From contig NZ_JACEGA010000001.1 in the NCBI RefSeq assembly GCF_014174405.1, forward strand, positions 680,001 through 744,000: DNA of 64,000 nt. The letters are read 5' to 3'. The notes beneath the pieces were generated by a model. It made no database searches and had not been told where the DNA came from. It worked only from the letters and a program-made list of their open reading frames with translations. Below are positions 16,307-26,600 of this stretch, piece by piece. Numbering within the stretch: position 1 is the first letter of the stretch; the number at the start of each line of letters is the position of its first letter. A program made the position numbers and the translations under genes. This DNA comes from Variimorphobacter saccharofermentans. GTDB lineage: Bacteria; Bacillota; Clostridia; Lachnospirales; Lachnospiraceae.

Positions 16307-16387
16307 ATGATAGCTGGAATAAATGCATACCGAGAGAAGCGCAGACTTATCAAGTATTTTTTTAGATTTAGAGCTGTAATGGTATAG
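16307..16387 (+). CDS. Very short basic peptide ORF (possible remnant)
   Basis: A 26-codon frame (MIAGINAYREKRRLIKYFFR and six more) with GAGGTGATC just upstream of the ATG. It may be a genuine small protein, or the 5' stub of a gene cut by a deletion, given the decay in this module. No family recognised. Confidence 0.3.
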   Translation: MIAGINAYREKRRLIKYFFRFRAVMV

Positions 16388-16596
16388 AGGAAGGAGTAAT
16401 ATGCACTGGATACGGGATAAACCAAAACGAGGATTGTCCCGTGTATAATTTCATATCACCTATAAAGTGGAAAGGTACACGGTCAATCTGCCAATCCACT
16501 TTATGAGTGGATTGTAAAATAAAATTACTATTTGAAACATTTATTGAGACAGGCTAGTTAGGTACTGTCTTTTTTTAAAACAAAAATAAAGAAAGA
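16388..16596 (+). other. Intergenic region with terminator before the pilin gene
   Basis: Contains a tiny 15-codon frame at 16401 and a dyad around AATCCACTTTA...GAGTGGATT (16490-16515). A terminator-like hairpin follows at 16547-16577 (AGACAG / CTGTCT, then seven T residues). The pilin gene starts 20 bases later, so this may be the terminator of the upstream module or an attenuator for the pilus genes. Confidence 0.5.
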
Positions 16597-16842
16597 ATGA
16601 GGAAAATCAATATGAAGAAGTTAGTAAAGAGAGCAAATAATTTTGTAGCAAAACAGGCAATCAAAGCGCAGATTGCATTAAGTAACAATAAGGGTGAAGG
16701 TTATATTGATACAGCGGTTAAGATCCTGATTGCGGTTGTATTGGGAGCGTTATTACTGGCAGGACTTTATGCTTTGTTTGGCAATGTTGTTATGCCGACC
16801 CTGACAAAAAGAATTCAGGATATGTTTAATTATGCAGGTTAA
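16597..16842 (+). CDS. Tad-like pilin (DUF6133-type)
   Basis: This 81-residue protein has a basic N-terminus, then GEGYIDTAVKILIAVVLGALL, where a Glu-containing leader boundary precedes a hydrophobic helix like that of Flp pilins. The pattern matches the DUF6133 family found first in clostridial Tad-like loci. The prepilin peptidase gene starts inside its last codons and CpaB/CpaE/CpaF genes follow, supporting a pilin role. The start could be either 16597 or the Met at 16612; both have only a weak purine-rich site upstream. The processing site is inferred to be near the Gly-Glu segment. Confidence 0.7.
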   Translation: MRKINMKKLVKRANNFVAKQAIKAQIALSNNKGEGYIDTAVKILIAVVLGALLLAGLYALFGNVVMPTLTKRIQDMFNYAG

Positions 16843-17287
16843 TACCATGCTTCAGGCAGTGCTGTTTGTATGCTTAATGGCAGGGGCATCTTGGTATGAT
16901 GTTCGGAAAAGAGAGATACCGCCATTTATTTGTTGGTTAGTTGCTGGTATCTCATTTTTGTATTTCAGACCAATTCATATCATAGGAATTCTTGCAGCAG
17001 TTCCATTACTGATTATTGCTGTATGGATAGCACCAAACCGTCTTGGTGGTGGCGACATAAAACTGGTTGCTGCCACCGGGCTGGTGCTCGGATTACAGGC
17101 AACCAATATGGCAGTGATTCTTGGACTTTCGTTGCAGATATTAGTTTTTATTACTTTTTCATTTATACAAAAAATGAAAAAACAGAAGATAAAAGACCTA
17201 TCATTGCCGTTGGCACCTTGTCTGTCACTTGGATTTATCAGCATATACATTTTGAAATTAGGAGGAATTATACATGAGTTTGTTTAA
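16832..17287 (+). CDS. Prepilin peptidase, A24 family (CpaA/TadV-like)
   Basis: This 151-residue membrane aspartyl protease cleaves pilin leader peptides. The catalytic Asp motifs are present: DVRKREIP near residue 23 and GGGDIKLVAA near residue 73. About six hydrophobic segments are visible. It lacks the N-terminal methylase domain, as is normal for CpaA/TadV. The start overlaps the pilin stop by 11 bases. The stop overlaps the CpaB start, consistent with one tightly packed operon. Confidence 0.87.
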   Translation: MQVNTMLQAVLFVCLMAGASWYDVRKREIPPFICWLVAGISFLYFRPIHIIGILAAVPLLIIAVWIAPNRLGGGDIKLVAATGLVLGLQATNMAVILGLSLQILVFITFSFIQKMKKQKIKDLSLPLAPCLSLGFISIYILKLGGIIHEFV

Positions 17288-18134
17288 AAATAGAACCGTA
17301 GTAGGAGTGAGCTGTATTCTGTTTTCACTTCTTGTCTGCTTTGGAATTACACCGATGTTTAATCGGCAAATAACACAGAAGACTGAAATTGTACGAGTGG
17401 CAAAGGATATAAAGGCTGGTGATAAGATTACAAAGGACATGATTCAAAGCGTGGAAGTAGGTAGTTATCATTTGCCGGAAACGGTTATCAAATCAACGGA
17501 AACTGTAGTAGGCTGCTACGCACTTGCTGATTTATCGATGGGAGATTATATCATTAATTCCAAAGTATCAAAAACACCGTCTGAGGAAAATGCGTATTTA
17601 TATCATTTGGATGGTAGTAGACAAGCAATATCCATTACCCTCAAGGACTTTGCAAATGGACTTTCGGGCAAGTTACAGAGTGGTGATATTGTTTCGGTCA
17701 TTGCACCGGATTATAAGAAGCAGGGCGCTACCGTAATTCCATCGGAGCTTCAGTATGTAGAAGTAATATCTGTTACAACTGCGAGTGGATATGATGCAAA
17801 TACAGGGGATGAGAAAGAAAACGGAAAAGACGAAAAGGAACTGCCCTCTACCATCACATTACTTGTAACACCAGAGCAGGGAAATATCTTAGCTAGTCTT
17901 GAGGCAGAGGGGGAATGTCATCTATCCCTTGTCTATCGTGGTGAGACTAAGAATGCCAAGAAATTTCTTGATGTACAGAATAAGGTATTAAGTGAATTAT
18001 ATTCGGATGAGAAGTTAATAACAGAACAAACGGAAAAAGAAGTACAAACAACAGAGAGTACAGGTAAAACCTTAAGCCAGTCAGAGGTAAGTTCTGATGA
18101 TAGTGCTAATGACGCAATTGGAGAGGAGGAGTGA
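17274..18134 (+). CDS. CpaB/RcpC-like pilus protein with SAF domain
   Basis: This 286-residue protein has one N-terminal membrane anchor (residues 7-27) followed by a SAF domain (VRVAKDIKAGDKITKDMIQS). A long extracellular part ends in an acidic low-complexity tail after about residue 235. CpaB proteins stabilise the outer part of Tad pili. It overlaps the prepilin peptidase gene by 14 bases and the CpaE remnant by four bases (ATGA), so translation is coupled. Confidence 0.82.
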   Translation: MSLFKNRTVVGVSCILFSLLVCFGITPMFNRQITQKTEIVRVAKDIKAGDKITKDMIQSVEVGSYHLPETVIKSTETVVGCYALADLSMGDYIINSKVSKTPSEENAYLYHLDGSRQAISITLKDFANGLSGKLQSGDIVSVIAPDYKKQGATVIPSELQYVEVISVTTASGYDANTGDEKENGKDEKELPSTITLLVTPEQGNILASLEAEGECHLSLVYRGETKNAKKFLDVQNKVLSELYSDEKLITEQTEKEVQTTESTGKTLSQSEVSSDDSANDAIGEEE

Positions 18135-18647
18135 GAATGCTAAAATTTAAGAAAGATTCCATCTTTACGCGAGAGAACAAAGATGAGTTTAGCATTGGTG
18201 AGTCTTTATCTGGTGGCGTTCTTGCAGTATGGGGAAGTCCGGGTTCTGGGAAAACTACAGTTGCGGTAAAACTTGCTAAATATCTGGCAGATCACAAGAA
18301 AAATGTAATATTAGTTTTATGTGATATGACTGCACCCATGATTCCATGTATCTGTTCTTCTTCCTCTTTGGAATACCAGAAAGCCACAAATCGAGCCTTT
18401 GGATCGCTTGGTAGTATTCTGTCTGCCACCCATGTAACCGACCAGATTGTTAAAGATAATATGATCACGCATAAAAAGATGGCATACCGCAGGTGCATTA
18501 GGCAGCATAAACTTCAGGCTTCCATATTCCGCGGAAGTGGAAGAACAGTATCTTGCTGGGGACCTGCTTGCAGATATGAGTTTTAAGAATAGTAGAGAAT
18601 TTCGTAAGGAAATAGAAAAAATAGCAGAGGAGGTATTTGGATGCTGA
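18131..18647 (+). pseudogene. CpaE/TadZ-like ATPase, internally deleted and frameshifted
   Basis: The first ~120 residues contain a Walker A loop (WGSPGSGKTTVAVKLAKYLA) and the ParA/MinD-like LVLCDMTAPMIPC segment. Around 18485 the frame breaks. The true C-terminal part (TAGALGSINFRLPYSAEVEE onward) continues in a second frame to TGA at 18645. Roughly 100 central residues, including the Walker B and ATPase core strands, are missing. In frame, the N-terminal piece ends at 18586. CpaE proteins localise Tad machines, so loss should impair pilus assembly. Confidence 0.75.
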
Positions 18648-20191
18648 AGATGAAAAGATGGCACAAAAAGAATCAGAAGGAGATAGAACAAAGACATATT
18701 GTATCAACGAAAGTGAGTAATGCGGAGTCTGAAAATGATACAGATAAGAAAGAAAGTAATTTTATGGATATACGTATCGAAGATCTGATGGATACTTCTA
18801 CCGAACAGAACTTTACACCGGACATTTTTCCAGAGAATCACACACAGCCACTATTTCTTTCAACAGAATCCGAAAAGAAGGATTTTCAGACTGTCTTAAA
18901 AGAAGTCCAGGAGTATATCTCAACAAATTATTCCGAGCTGATTACCAATCAGGAGCTGGAAGATGCAAAAGAACAGATGAAACGCTATATTTGCAAATAT
19001 GTTATGGACGAAAAGATTGCGGTAAAGGGTATGGAAGGGCAGGAACTCATCGATGATCTTTATACCGAGATGGCAGAGTATGGTTTCCTAACAAAATACA
19101 TTTTCGGGAAAGGAATTGAGGAAATCGATATCAACTCTTGGCAGGATATTGAAGTACAATACTCGGATGGAAGAAATGTAAAACTTAAGGAACATTTTGA
19201 ATCTCCAGAACATGCGATTAATGTAATCCGAAGAATGCTCCATGTATCAGGAATTGTACTGGACAATGCAAGTCCTGCGGTGCTTGGTCATTTATCTAAG
19301 AATATCCGAATTGCGGTTCTAAAAACACCGTTAGTAGATGAAGATGTGGGTATTGCTGCTTCCATCCGTATTGTCAATCCGCAGAGTATGCAAAAGAAAG
19401 ATTTCGTACGGAGCGGGACAGCAACAGAACAAATGCTGGATTTTTTATCAAACCTGATCCGTTATGGTATCTCGGTCTGTGTGGCAGGGGCAACCAGCTC
19501 TGGTAAGACTACGGTTCTTGGTTGGCTTTTGACCACCATTCCAGATAATAAGAGAATATACACCATTGAAAATGGATCACGCGAGCTTGATTTAACTAGA
19601 TTTGAAGAGGGTAAAGTGGTGAATTCGGTCATCCATACCATTACCCGTGATAGTGAGAATGATAAGCAAAAGGTGGATCAGATCATGCTACTTGATATGG
19701 CCCTTCGTTTTAATCCGGATATTGCGGTCGTTGGAGAAATGAGAGGAGCAGAAGCTAATGCAGCACAGGAAGCAGCAAGAACAGGTATTGCGGTACTAAC
19801 AACGATTCATGCTAATTCCTGTGAAGCTACTTACCGTAGAATGGTCTCCTTATGTAAACGTGCTGTTGACATGTCCGATGAGACTTTGATGGGTTATGTA
19901 ACAGAAGCCTATCCGATTATCGTGTTTTGTAAGCAGCTTGAAAATAAGCAGAGAAGAATGATGGAAATTATGGAGTGTGAGATTCTACCAGATGGAACAA
20001 GAAATTATCGTACGCTGTTCCAATATGTCATTACTGAAAATCGTATGGATGAGAAAGGTGAATTTATCATAGAGGGATATCATGAGCAGAAGTCCTGTAT
20101 TTCCGAAAGCCTTTCCAAACGGTTATTAGAAAATGGGATGCCTGTTGAAATGATAAATAGCATGAAACGAAGGGAGGAAGAATCAGAATGA
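18641..20191 (+). CDS. cpaF: CpaF/TadA-type pilus assembly ATPase
   Basis: This 516-residue VirB11-family secretion ATPase would power pilus extension at the cytoplasmic face. Walker A is at G283-K289 (GATSSGKTTVLG). The Asp box, Walker B (NPDIAVVGEMRGAEA) and His box (AVLTTIHANS) follow in order and look intact. The first 110 residues are a charged, variable extension. An N-terminal all-alpha/beta domain precedes the ATPase core, as in the family. The ATG overlaps the end of the CpaE remnant, and AGAGGAGG lies upstream. The stop overlaps the next gene by four bases. Confidence 0.93.
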   Translation: MLKMKRWHKKNQKEIEQRHIVSTKVSNAESENDTDKKESNFMDIRIEDLMDTSTEQNFTPDIFPENHTQPLFLSTESEKKDFQTVLKEVQEYISTNYSELITNQELEDAKEQMKRYICKYVMDEKIAVKGMEGQELIDDLYTEMAEYGFLTKYIFGKGIEEIDINSWQDIEVQYSDGRNVKLKEHFESPEHAINVIRRMLHVSGIVLDNASPAVLGHLSKNIRIAVLKTPLVDEDVGIAASIRIVNPQSMQKKDFVRSGTATEQMLDFLSNLIRYGISVCVAGATSSGKTTVLGWLLTTIPDNKRIYTIENGSRELDLTRFEEGKVVNSVIHTITRDSENDKQKVDQIMLLDMALRFNPDIAVVGEMRGAEANAAQEAARTGIAVLTTIHANSCEATYRRMVSLCKRAVDMSDETLMGYVTEAYPIIVFCKQLENKQRRMMEIMECEILPDGTRNYRTLFQYVITENRMDEKGEFIIEGYHEQKSCISESLSKRLLENGMPVEMINSMKRREEESE

Positions 20192-20913
20192 ATCTGATCT
20201 TATTGATTGCCTGTATGGGCATGATTACAGGATGCTTAGTTCTTTTATCCTTGCCACCGATGGAATTTACGAATCATATTTTTCAAAGTCTTATTAGTAA
20301 GCCACATAGCATACGAGACGAGATTAATGAAGCTACTGGGCGAAAGAAGATGTCATTTTTCAAAAGGGAAGTGACAGAGATTGAATCCATATTAAAGATT
20401 ACCGGCAGAGAACATCTATTTCCATTGCTTTGCGCATGGTCACTCATCCTATTTGCAATCGGAGCATCTGTTGCTATACTACTAGAAAATTTCTTTCTGG
20501 TACCGGTACTTGCCGGAGGATTTCTGTTTCTGCCTTTTTGGTATGTAAGACTGACGCAGGCGCATTATAAAAAGGATATCGCTGCTGAACTTGAAACAGC
20601 GCTGTCCATTATTACAACGGCATACCTTCGAAATGATGATATCCTGACAGCTGTGGAGACTTATTGGAGATTGCTAGAATTGGTTCAGGGCGGCTCCAGA
20701 GCAGAATTTGAATTTCAGAAAAATCAATATAGTACCTATCAGGATCGTACGCACTTTACACCAATCTGGATGCCGGATGGTAGTTATATCGTAAATACGT
20801 GGGTGATAGATGCATGGACACCGGTTGGGATGATGTCGCAGAATCTAACGAACTCGATTACAATTAAGGGAAGCTTGTGGGATGATTGGCATATTGCACC
20901 ACAGGCTGAGTAA
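20188..20913 (+). pseudogene. Chimera: TadB N-terminus fused to the end of another gene
   Basis: Residues 1 to about 165 are TadB-like: an N-terminal helix, two membrane segments (LCAWSLILFAIGASVAILL, FFLVPVLAGGFLFLPFWYV) and the start of the T2SSF domain (ELETALSIITTAYLRNDDIL). From about residue 167 the sequence changes to a soluble C-terminus (FQKNQYSTYQDRTHFTPIWM, WVIDAWTPVGMM, DDWHIAPQAE). I recall this type of C-terminus in large exported proteins downstream in clostridial Tad-like loci. A deletion near 20660 seems to have fused the two in frame, removing TadC and the pseudopilins. The open frame is intact, but the product is unlikely to work as TadB. Confidence 0.65.
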
Positions 20914-20927
20914 AAAACCAATAATTC

Positions 20928-20985
20928 TATCAAAAATACCCCCAAACTACCCTTTTACGGAGTGGCTTTTTCGATTTGGGTATGG
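20928..20985. repeat. Hairpin-forming repeat, copy 1
   Basis: The conserved core ACCCCCAAACTACCCTTTT-N-CGGAGT also occurs at 31311. Here the flanks can pair as CCCAAA ... TTTGGG, forming a hairpin. Copy 1 lies upstream of the MalT-like gene and copy 2 upstream of the PLC-like gene. It could be a terminator-like or regulatory RNA element; I do not recognise a named family. Confidence 0.5.
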
Positions 20986-21107
20986 TAAACTTTTCATAAA
21001 CTGAAAAGGTATGCCATAAAAATGTATGAAATATCTTGCATTACCTGTAAAGAAACCACGTAGATGACAGAAGAAGCAGTGGTCACCATTTTAAAATGAG
21101 GATAAAG

Positions 21108-23522
21108 ATGAAAGAGAAAAATGAAAAGACTTTAGAATCCGGATTGCAGACGGAAGAGGAGTTCTACATACGCCCAAGAATAGCAAATAAAAAGATGAAG
21201 TCAGCCCAGTCGTTGTCCCAGACGGTATATCTGTATGGGATATCCGGCTGTGGAAAAACAGCCTTTATTCGTGACTTTTTAGGGAAAAGGCAGTATCACT
21301 ATTATTCAGCGGAGCAGTTGAATGAGGCGGAACTTGAGTTTGCACCGAGTGAAAAACAGTTAATCGTGGTGATTGATGATCTACAACAGCTGAGGACGGA
21401 TGAACTGCGAGATATATTAATTAAAAAGATTGAAATGCTGGCAAGGCGGCAGGATGTCTGGCTTATCCTGTCAGGAAGAAGCAGGATGCCATCCTGGCTA
21501 CTTTCGGTTTATTATCGGAGAGTATTTACGGTCATAGAGGAAGAAGATTTTGTGCTTTCTGAAACAGAGATGACAAATTATCTGAATTTGTGGGGATTGA
21601 CACTCACGGAAGAAGATTTTAGTAGAGTCGCAGGGCTTACAAAGGGGATAGGGATTATTATAAGACTTCTTGCAATGGAACTTTCCTCAGGCAGACCTTT
21701 TGATACGAATTATATCGAACGAATGAGAAATGATTTCTGGGATTATCTAGACTGTCATGTATATGACCAGTGGGATATGGAAATCCAGGAATTCTTTATG
21801 CAGGTGTGTATCGTGGAGGAATTTGATCAGCATCTGGCAGAAATGATTACTGGTAGAAGCGACGTAGAGAGAATGATCGGCATAGCGGAACAATTGGGCA
21901 ATTTTATGATGTTTAAAGAAGCTGTCGGTGGTAAGCGAATCTACGAAATCAGGCTTGCTATGCGACATTCCATGAGGCGAAGGCTTCTTAGAACCTACCA
22001 GAAGGAGAGAAGGGAACGCCTTTATTATAATGCAGGTCTTTACTACGAACTGGAAGGTGATACCCCGAATGCTCTGAGGATGTATGAAGCGTGCCACGAC
22101 ACGGAGAGAATTGCAGGACTTTTAATTGCCAATGCAAGAAAAAATCCGGCAAGTGGTCATTATTATGAACTTCGGGAATATTACCTCTCTTTGCCGGAAG
22201 AAAAAATCAGGGAAAGCATGGAACTGATGGCAGGTATGAGTATGCTTCAATCCATGCTATTAAATATAGAAGAAAGTGAACGCTGGTATGAGGAATTAAA
22301 GCAGATGGAGGGAACTTTAAGTGGAAGTGCCAAAAAAGCTGCAAAAGGTCAACTTGTCTATCTGGATATTGGGTTGCCACACCGTGGAAGCAGTGCGTTA
22401 GTGGATATTTTGAAAAATGCTGGAACCCTGTTGATGAACCGTAACATCAGTCTGCCAGAATTCTCAGTTACTAGCAATCTGCCTTCTCAGATGAATGGAG
22501 GAAAGGATTTCTGCGAGTGGAGCAGACGGGATAAGGAACTGGCAAAAAGTATAGGAAAAATCATAGAATTTACTCTTGGAAAGTATGGAAAGGGCTTGGT
22601 AAACCTAGCTCTTGCGGAAAGCTATCTGGAAAAGGGGGAAGACAGCTATGAAATAGCCAACCTGACCAACAAAGGCATGATGCAGGCACAGGCCGGTGGC
22701 AAGACCACGCAGTGCTTTGTGGCGGCAGGCATACTTGCCTGGCTTCATATTATAAATGATCATGCAGAGGATGCCAGAGAGATATTGATGAATTTTTGGA
22801 AGAAGGCAGAAAAGGAAGGCTCCGCAAAGCTGTTATCCAATCTGGAAGCATTGCAGATACGGATTAGTCTCTATCAGGGAAAAACGGCGGAGGCAATAGA
22901 GTGGATGGAGCTGGCACCGGAGGAAGAGCTTGAATTTGCTACGATGGAGCGTTTTCGGTATTTGACCAAGGTACGCGTATATCTATTAATGGGAAGGTAT
23001 GAGAAGGCGGTCAATCTGCTACAGCGTATTCTATATTATGCGGATGTCATGCATCGTACCTACATCACTATGGAAGCGAGACTGCTTCTTGCCATTACCC
23101 AGTACCGAATGGGGGATGGTAAATGGGAGGAGAACTTACAGAAGGCACTGACCCAGGCAGAGAGCTATCATTTCGTCCGGCTGATATCCAGAGAAGGAGC
23201 AGCTGTGAATAGGATGCTAAAAGAAACCACCTGGAAATGCAAGAATCCAAGTTATCTTAAGGCGGTACTGACAGAGACAGAGAAGATAGCACTTGCCTAT
23301 CCCGGATATCTAAAGCAGGTCACAGAAGAGGCTAGCTTTAGTGAAAATGCCTTAAAGATCCTAAAGCTACAGGCAGAAGGACTTTCTACCACAGAGATTG
23401 CAGGAGAGCTGGGACTAAAAGTTGAAAATGTGAAATACCATAACAAGCAGAATTTCAAAAAGCTGGGAGTGAACAGTAAAACAGCCGCTGTTACGGAAGC
23501 AAGAAAGAGGAAGCTGATCTGA
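21108..23522 (+). CDS. MalT-type LuxR transcriptional regulator
   Basis: This ~804-residue STAND-class regulator has an N-terminal NTPase with Walker A at G44-K50 (GISGCGKTAF) and Walker B-like LIVVIDDLQQL. A long helical TPR-like sensor region spans about 270-720. A C-terminal LuxR helix-turn-helix (ALKILKLQAEGLSTTEIAGE, then VKYHNKQNFKKLG) ends the protein. Such proteins switch on target genes after binding an inducer, often a sugar. The start with GAGG six bases upstream is 21108; an ATG at 21096 is also in frame. It ends 100 bases upstream of the first giant adhesin gene, the obvious candidate target. Confidence 0.85.
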   Translation: MKEKNEKTLESGLQTEEEFYIRPRIANKKMKSAQSLSQTVYLYGISGCGKTAFIRDFLGKRQYHYYSAEQLNEAELEFAPSEKQLIVVIDDLQQLRTDELRDILIKKIEMLARRQDVWLILSGRSRMPSWLLSVYYRRVFTVIEEEDFVLSETEMTNYLNLWGLTLTEEDFSRVAGLTKGIGIIIRLLAMELSSGRPFDTNYIERMRNDFWDYLDCHVYDQWDMEIQEFFMQVCIVEEFDQHLAEMITGRSDVERMIGIAEQLGNFMMFKEAVGGKRIYEIRLAMRHSMRRRLLRTYQKERRERLYYNAGLYYELEGDTPNALRMYEACHDTERIAGLLIANARKNPASGHYYELREYYLSLPEEKIRESMELMAGMSMLQSMLLNIEESERWYEELKQMEGTLSGSAKKAAKGQLVYLDIGLPHRGSSALVDILKNAGTLLMNRNISLPEFSVTSNLPSQMNGGKDFCEWSRRDKELAKSIGKIIEFTLGKYGKGLVNLALAESYLEKGEDSYEIANLTNKGMMQAQAGGKTTQCFVAAGILAWLHIINDHAEDAREILMNFWKKAEKEGSAKLLSNLEALQIRISLYQGKTAEAIEWMELAPEEELEFATMERFRYLTKVRVYLLMGRYEKAVNLLQRILYYADVMHRTYITMEARLLLAITQYRMGDGKWEENLQKALTQAESYHFVRLISREGAAVNRMLKETTWKCKNPSYLKAVLTETEKIALAYPGYLKQVTEEASFSENALKILKLQAEGLSTTEIAGELGLKVENVKYHNKQNFKKLGVNSKTAAVTEARKRKLI

Positions 23523-23622
23523 TAAGATAGGATAGGATAAGTCATAAGCTGATTTTATATAGATTAACAGATAGGATGTACAAAGAATAAAGGAATGAAA
23601 CACAGAGTAAATGGAGGAATGA

Positions 23623-26600
23623 ATGAAAATGGAACGTAGAACTAAGAAAAACTCGATTGCAGTTACCAAAAGAGACAGAAAACGGGTGCTGGCAATTGTA
23701 CTGGCAATCTTGATGGTTGTTTCTGCGATGGACTTTAGCGGAATGCAATATGTCAGTGCAGCGGACGAGGATACAACGAATGTAATTACAGCATTAGCAG
23801 GGCTGCCTGGAGAAATTGCGAATCAGCAGCTAGCAGTAGGTTCATTAGAAACAGCTATTAACCTGCCGAACTCATTAAGCGTGACGAACGAAGAATATGA
23901 TTTGGCTGCAATACAAACAGTCACCGGGGGTGCGATCACGGTCAGCGGTTCTGCGATCAGTATGAATGAAACCTATAGCCTGACGGGTATCACATGGGAA
24001 ATTGACGCGAGTCAAAGTAGTTCGGCTACCTTTGATTCCACTGTGGCCAATACCTATTATACCTATGTGCCTGCACTGCCTCTAGAAGACGAAGGTAAAG
24101 CGATTAAGCTTGTATACGGTGTAAGTCTGCCGCAGATCAGAGTGCAAATAGTTGGTACAGATGAAGCAAGCGTGATCGATTCGGCGGGTGCGGTGACTAA
24201 TTATGCCACCATAGAGGAAGCCATCACCGCAGCAATGGGCATGAGCGGCAGTACGGTGACACTGCTTAAGAATGTGGCGACCGAAAACAGAATTGAAATC
24301 AGCACCGGTAATTTCTCAATTGACTTAAATGGCAACACCTGGACCGGACCTGCAACCTGGGAAGTGGATGGGCATACAAACTATGCGATAGAAATCGAAG
24401 GAGCTCCGACCTTAGTTATGAAAGATACGGTCGGAGGCGGTGTATTTACCAGTACAAACGAAACTAAAAATGTAATATTAAGTTTTTCATCAATGGCTAA
24501 TATAAGTATCGAAGGTGGCACCTATAGCGGGATTAGCAATGCAAAAAGTGTTGACAATTTACTGGCAGACGGCTACGTCTATAGAAACAGCGAGAACGGC
24601 GAATTAATAACCGACCTGAGCAGTAATAAGATATTAAATGTTACCGTAACGCCTGCACCTGTCAAAATTACTGCCCAACCGGAAAATTTCAATGCCGATG
24701 AGGCAACGGTTTCATTAAGCTTAACGGCGGAAAGCGTACCTGCTGATTCTGGAAAAGAAATCTCGTATCAGTGGTACAAAGAAGACGGCACTGCGATTGA
24801 GGGTGCAACGGCAAATGTTTATACGCTGCCGGAAGATCCGTCAGCACGCCTCGATTCGTATTATTGTGCTGCTAGCTGTGACGGCTATACTGTCAATTCA
24901 CGTATCGTTTCTTCTTTTTTTTATGAAGCCAGCATAACCGCCGCCGACGACACAGTAACCAACTATGATACCATTGAGCAAGCCATCACAGCTGCAATGG
25001 GCATGGGTGGCTGTACGGTTAAATTGCTGAAGGATGTGGCAACCGATGATTTGCTCAATATTACTGACGGTACATTCACGCTTGATTTAAATGGCAAGGC
25101 CTGGACGAATACTTCTGTGGGGGTGGGGTCAGGAGTATTACAGTTAGTGAAGTTCGAGGGAAGTAGTAGCAATACAACTTCTCTCACTATAATAGACAGT
25201 GCTGGTGGCGGCAGCATTACAACAACAGCTTCAGGAGGATATTCTATATTCGGATACACCAATTATTCGCTGTCACTGGAGGGAGGCAGTTACACTGGCA
25301 TTTGGGTATTTAGTAACCAAGTAGGAAACGTGCTTGCAGACGGATATGTCTATAAAAACAAGGAGAGCGGCGAATTGGTAACCGACATGAGCAGTGAAGA
25401 GATTTCTAATGTCACTGTAATGCCTAAACCCGTAACAATCACCGCCCAGCCGGGGGATGCTGTTGCCGCTCCCGGATACACCGAGGCACCAACATTTGCA
25501 GTCATGGCCGAAACCGTGCCTGCCGATTCAGGGGAAACAATCACCTATCAGTGGTATAAGGACAGCGTAGCCATTGACAGTGCAACAAATGCAAGCTATA
25601 CGGTTGAACCTAATCTTGGTGAGGGTACTTATACTTACCACTGTACTGTGACTTGCGATGGTTATAGTGTGAATACTGAAAATGCGACATTGTTAGTGAC
25701 CAGTGCTACAGGAAATTATTCGGTGACCGCGTCAAGTGGCAACACAGTGAGTTACCCGACTTTGGAAACAGCCATCACTGCAGCAAAAAGTAAGCCAAAC
25801 AGCACCGTGAAACTGCTTGCTGACGCAACCACGGCTGAACAAGTAGAAGTCAGCTCCGGTACGTTTACCATTGATTTAAACGGAAAAATATGGACGAGTA
25901 CTACCAGTGTTAACGCATTAAGCCTCAAAAATGGATGCCATGTAACACTGATGGACAGTGACACCGGCGGCAAGCTGACCACAAGCACCGCTCAACAGAC
26001 AATTAATGTACAAGATGCCGATTTAACCATCAAAAGCGGCATCTATGAAAATGAGAATAGTAACTATATGAGCTATGTGCTGGGTGCTTATTCCTCGGGA
26101 ACGGTTACCATCGAGGGCGGTACAATACAGACTAGCAAAAGCCTCATGTATCTTGCCTATTTGCAAAGCGTGGATGTGGTGATTTCTGGCGGCATCTTCA
26201 GCGGCGGCAATACTACTTTTCACAATTGTGACAGCGTTGCCCTTTCCGGTGGGGAATATAAAAGTATTGGTACTGCTAACATGAGTATAGTCAACAGCCT
26301 TCTGGCAAGCGGCTATGGGTATAAGAATCAGTCTGACAATTCATGGGTAAACAATCTGGGAAGAGACGGCTATTTATATAATGACTTGGCAAACTATTAT
26401 CTGTCCAAGCCTGTTACCATCCAGCCTGTCCCAGCCAAAATTAAAACACCGCCGCAAAATGCCGCAAGCGCGACCTACGGCTACACCGAAGCACCAACCA
26501 TGAGCGTTGAGGCAGAAAAAACTACCGCCGCACCAGCGGGCAGTACGATTTCCTACCAATGGTATCGCGTAAAGAGCAGCAGCGAAACCAGTGATACCGC

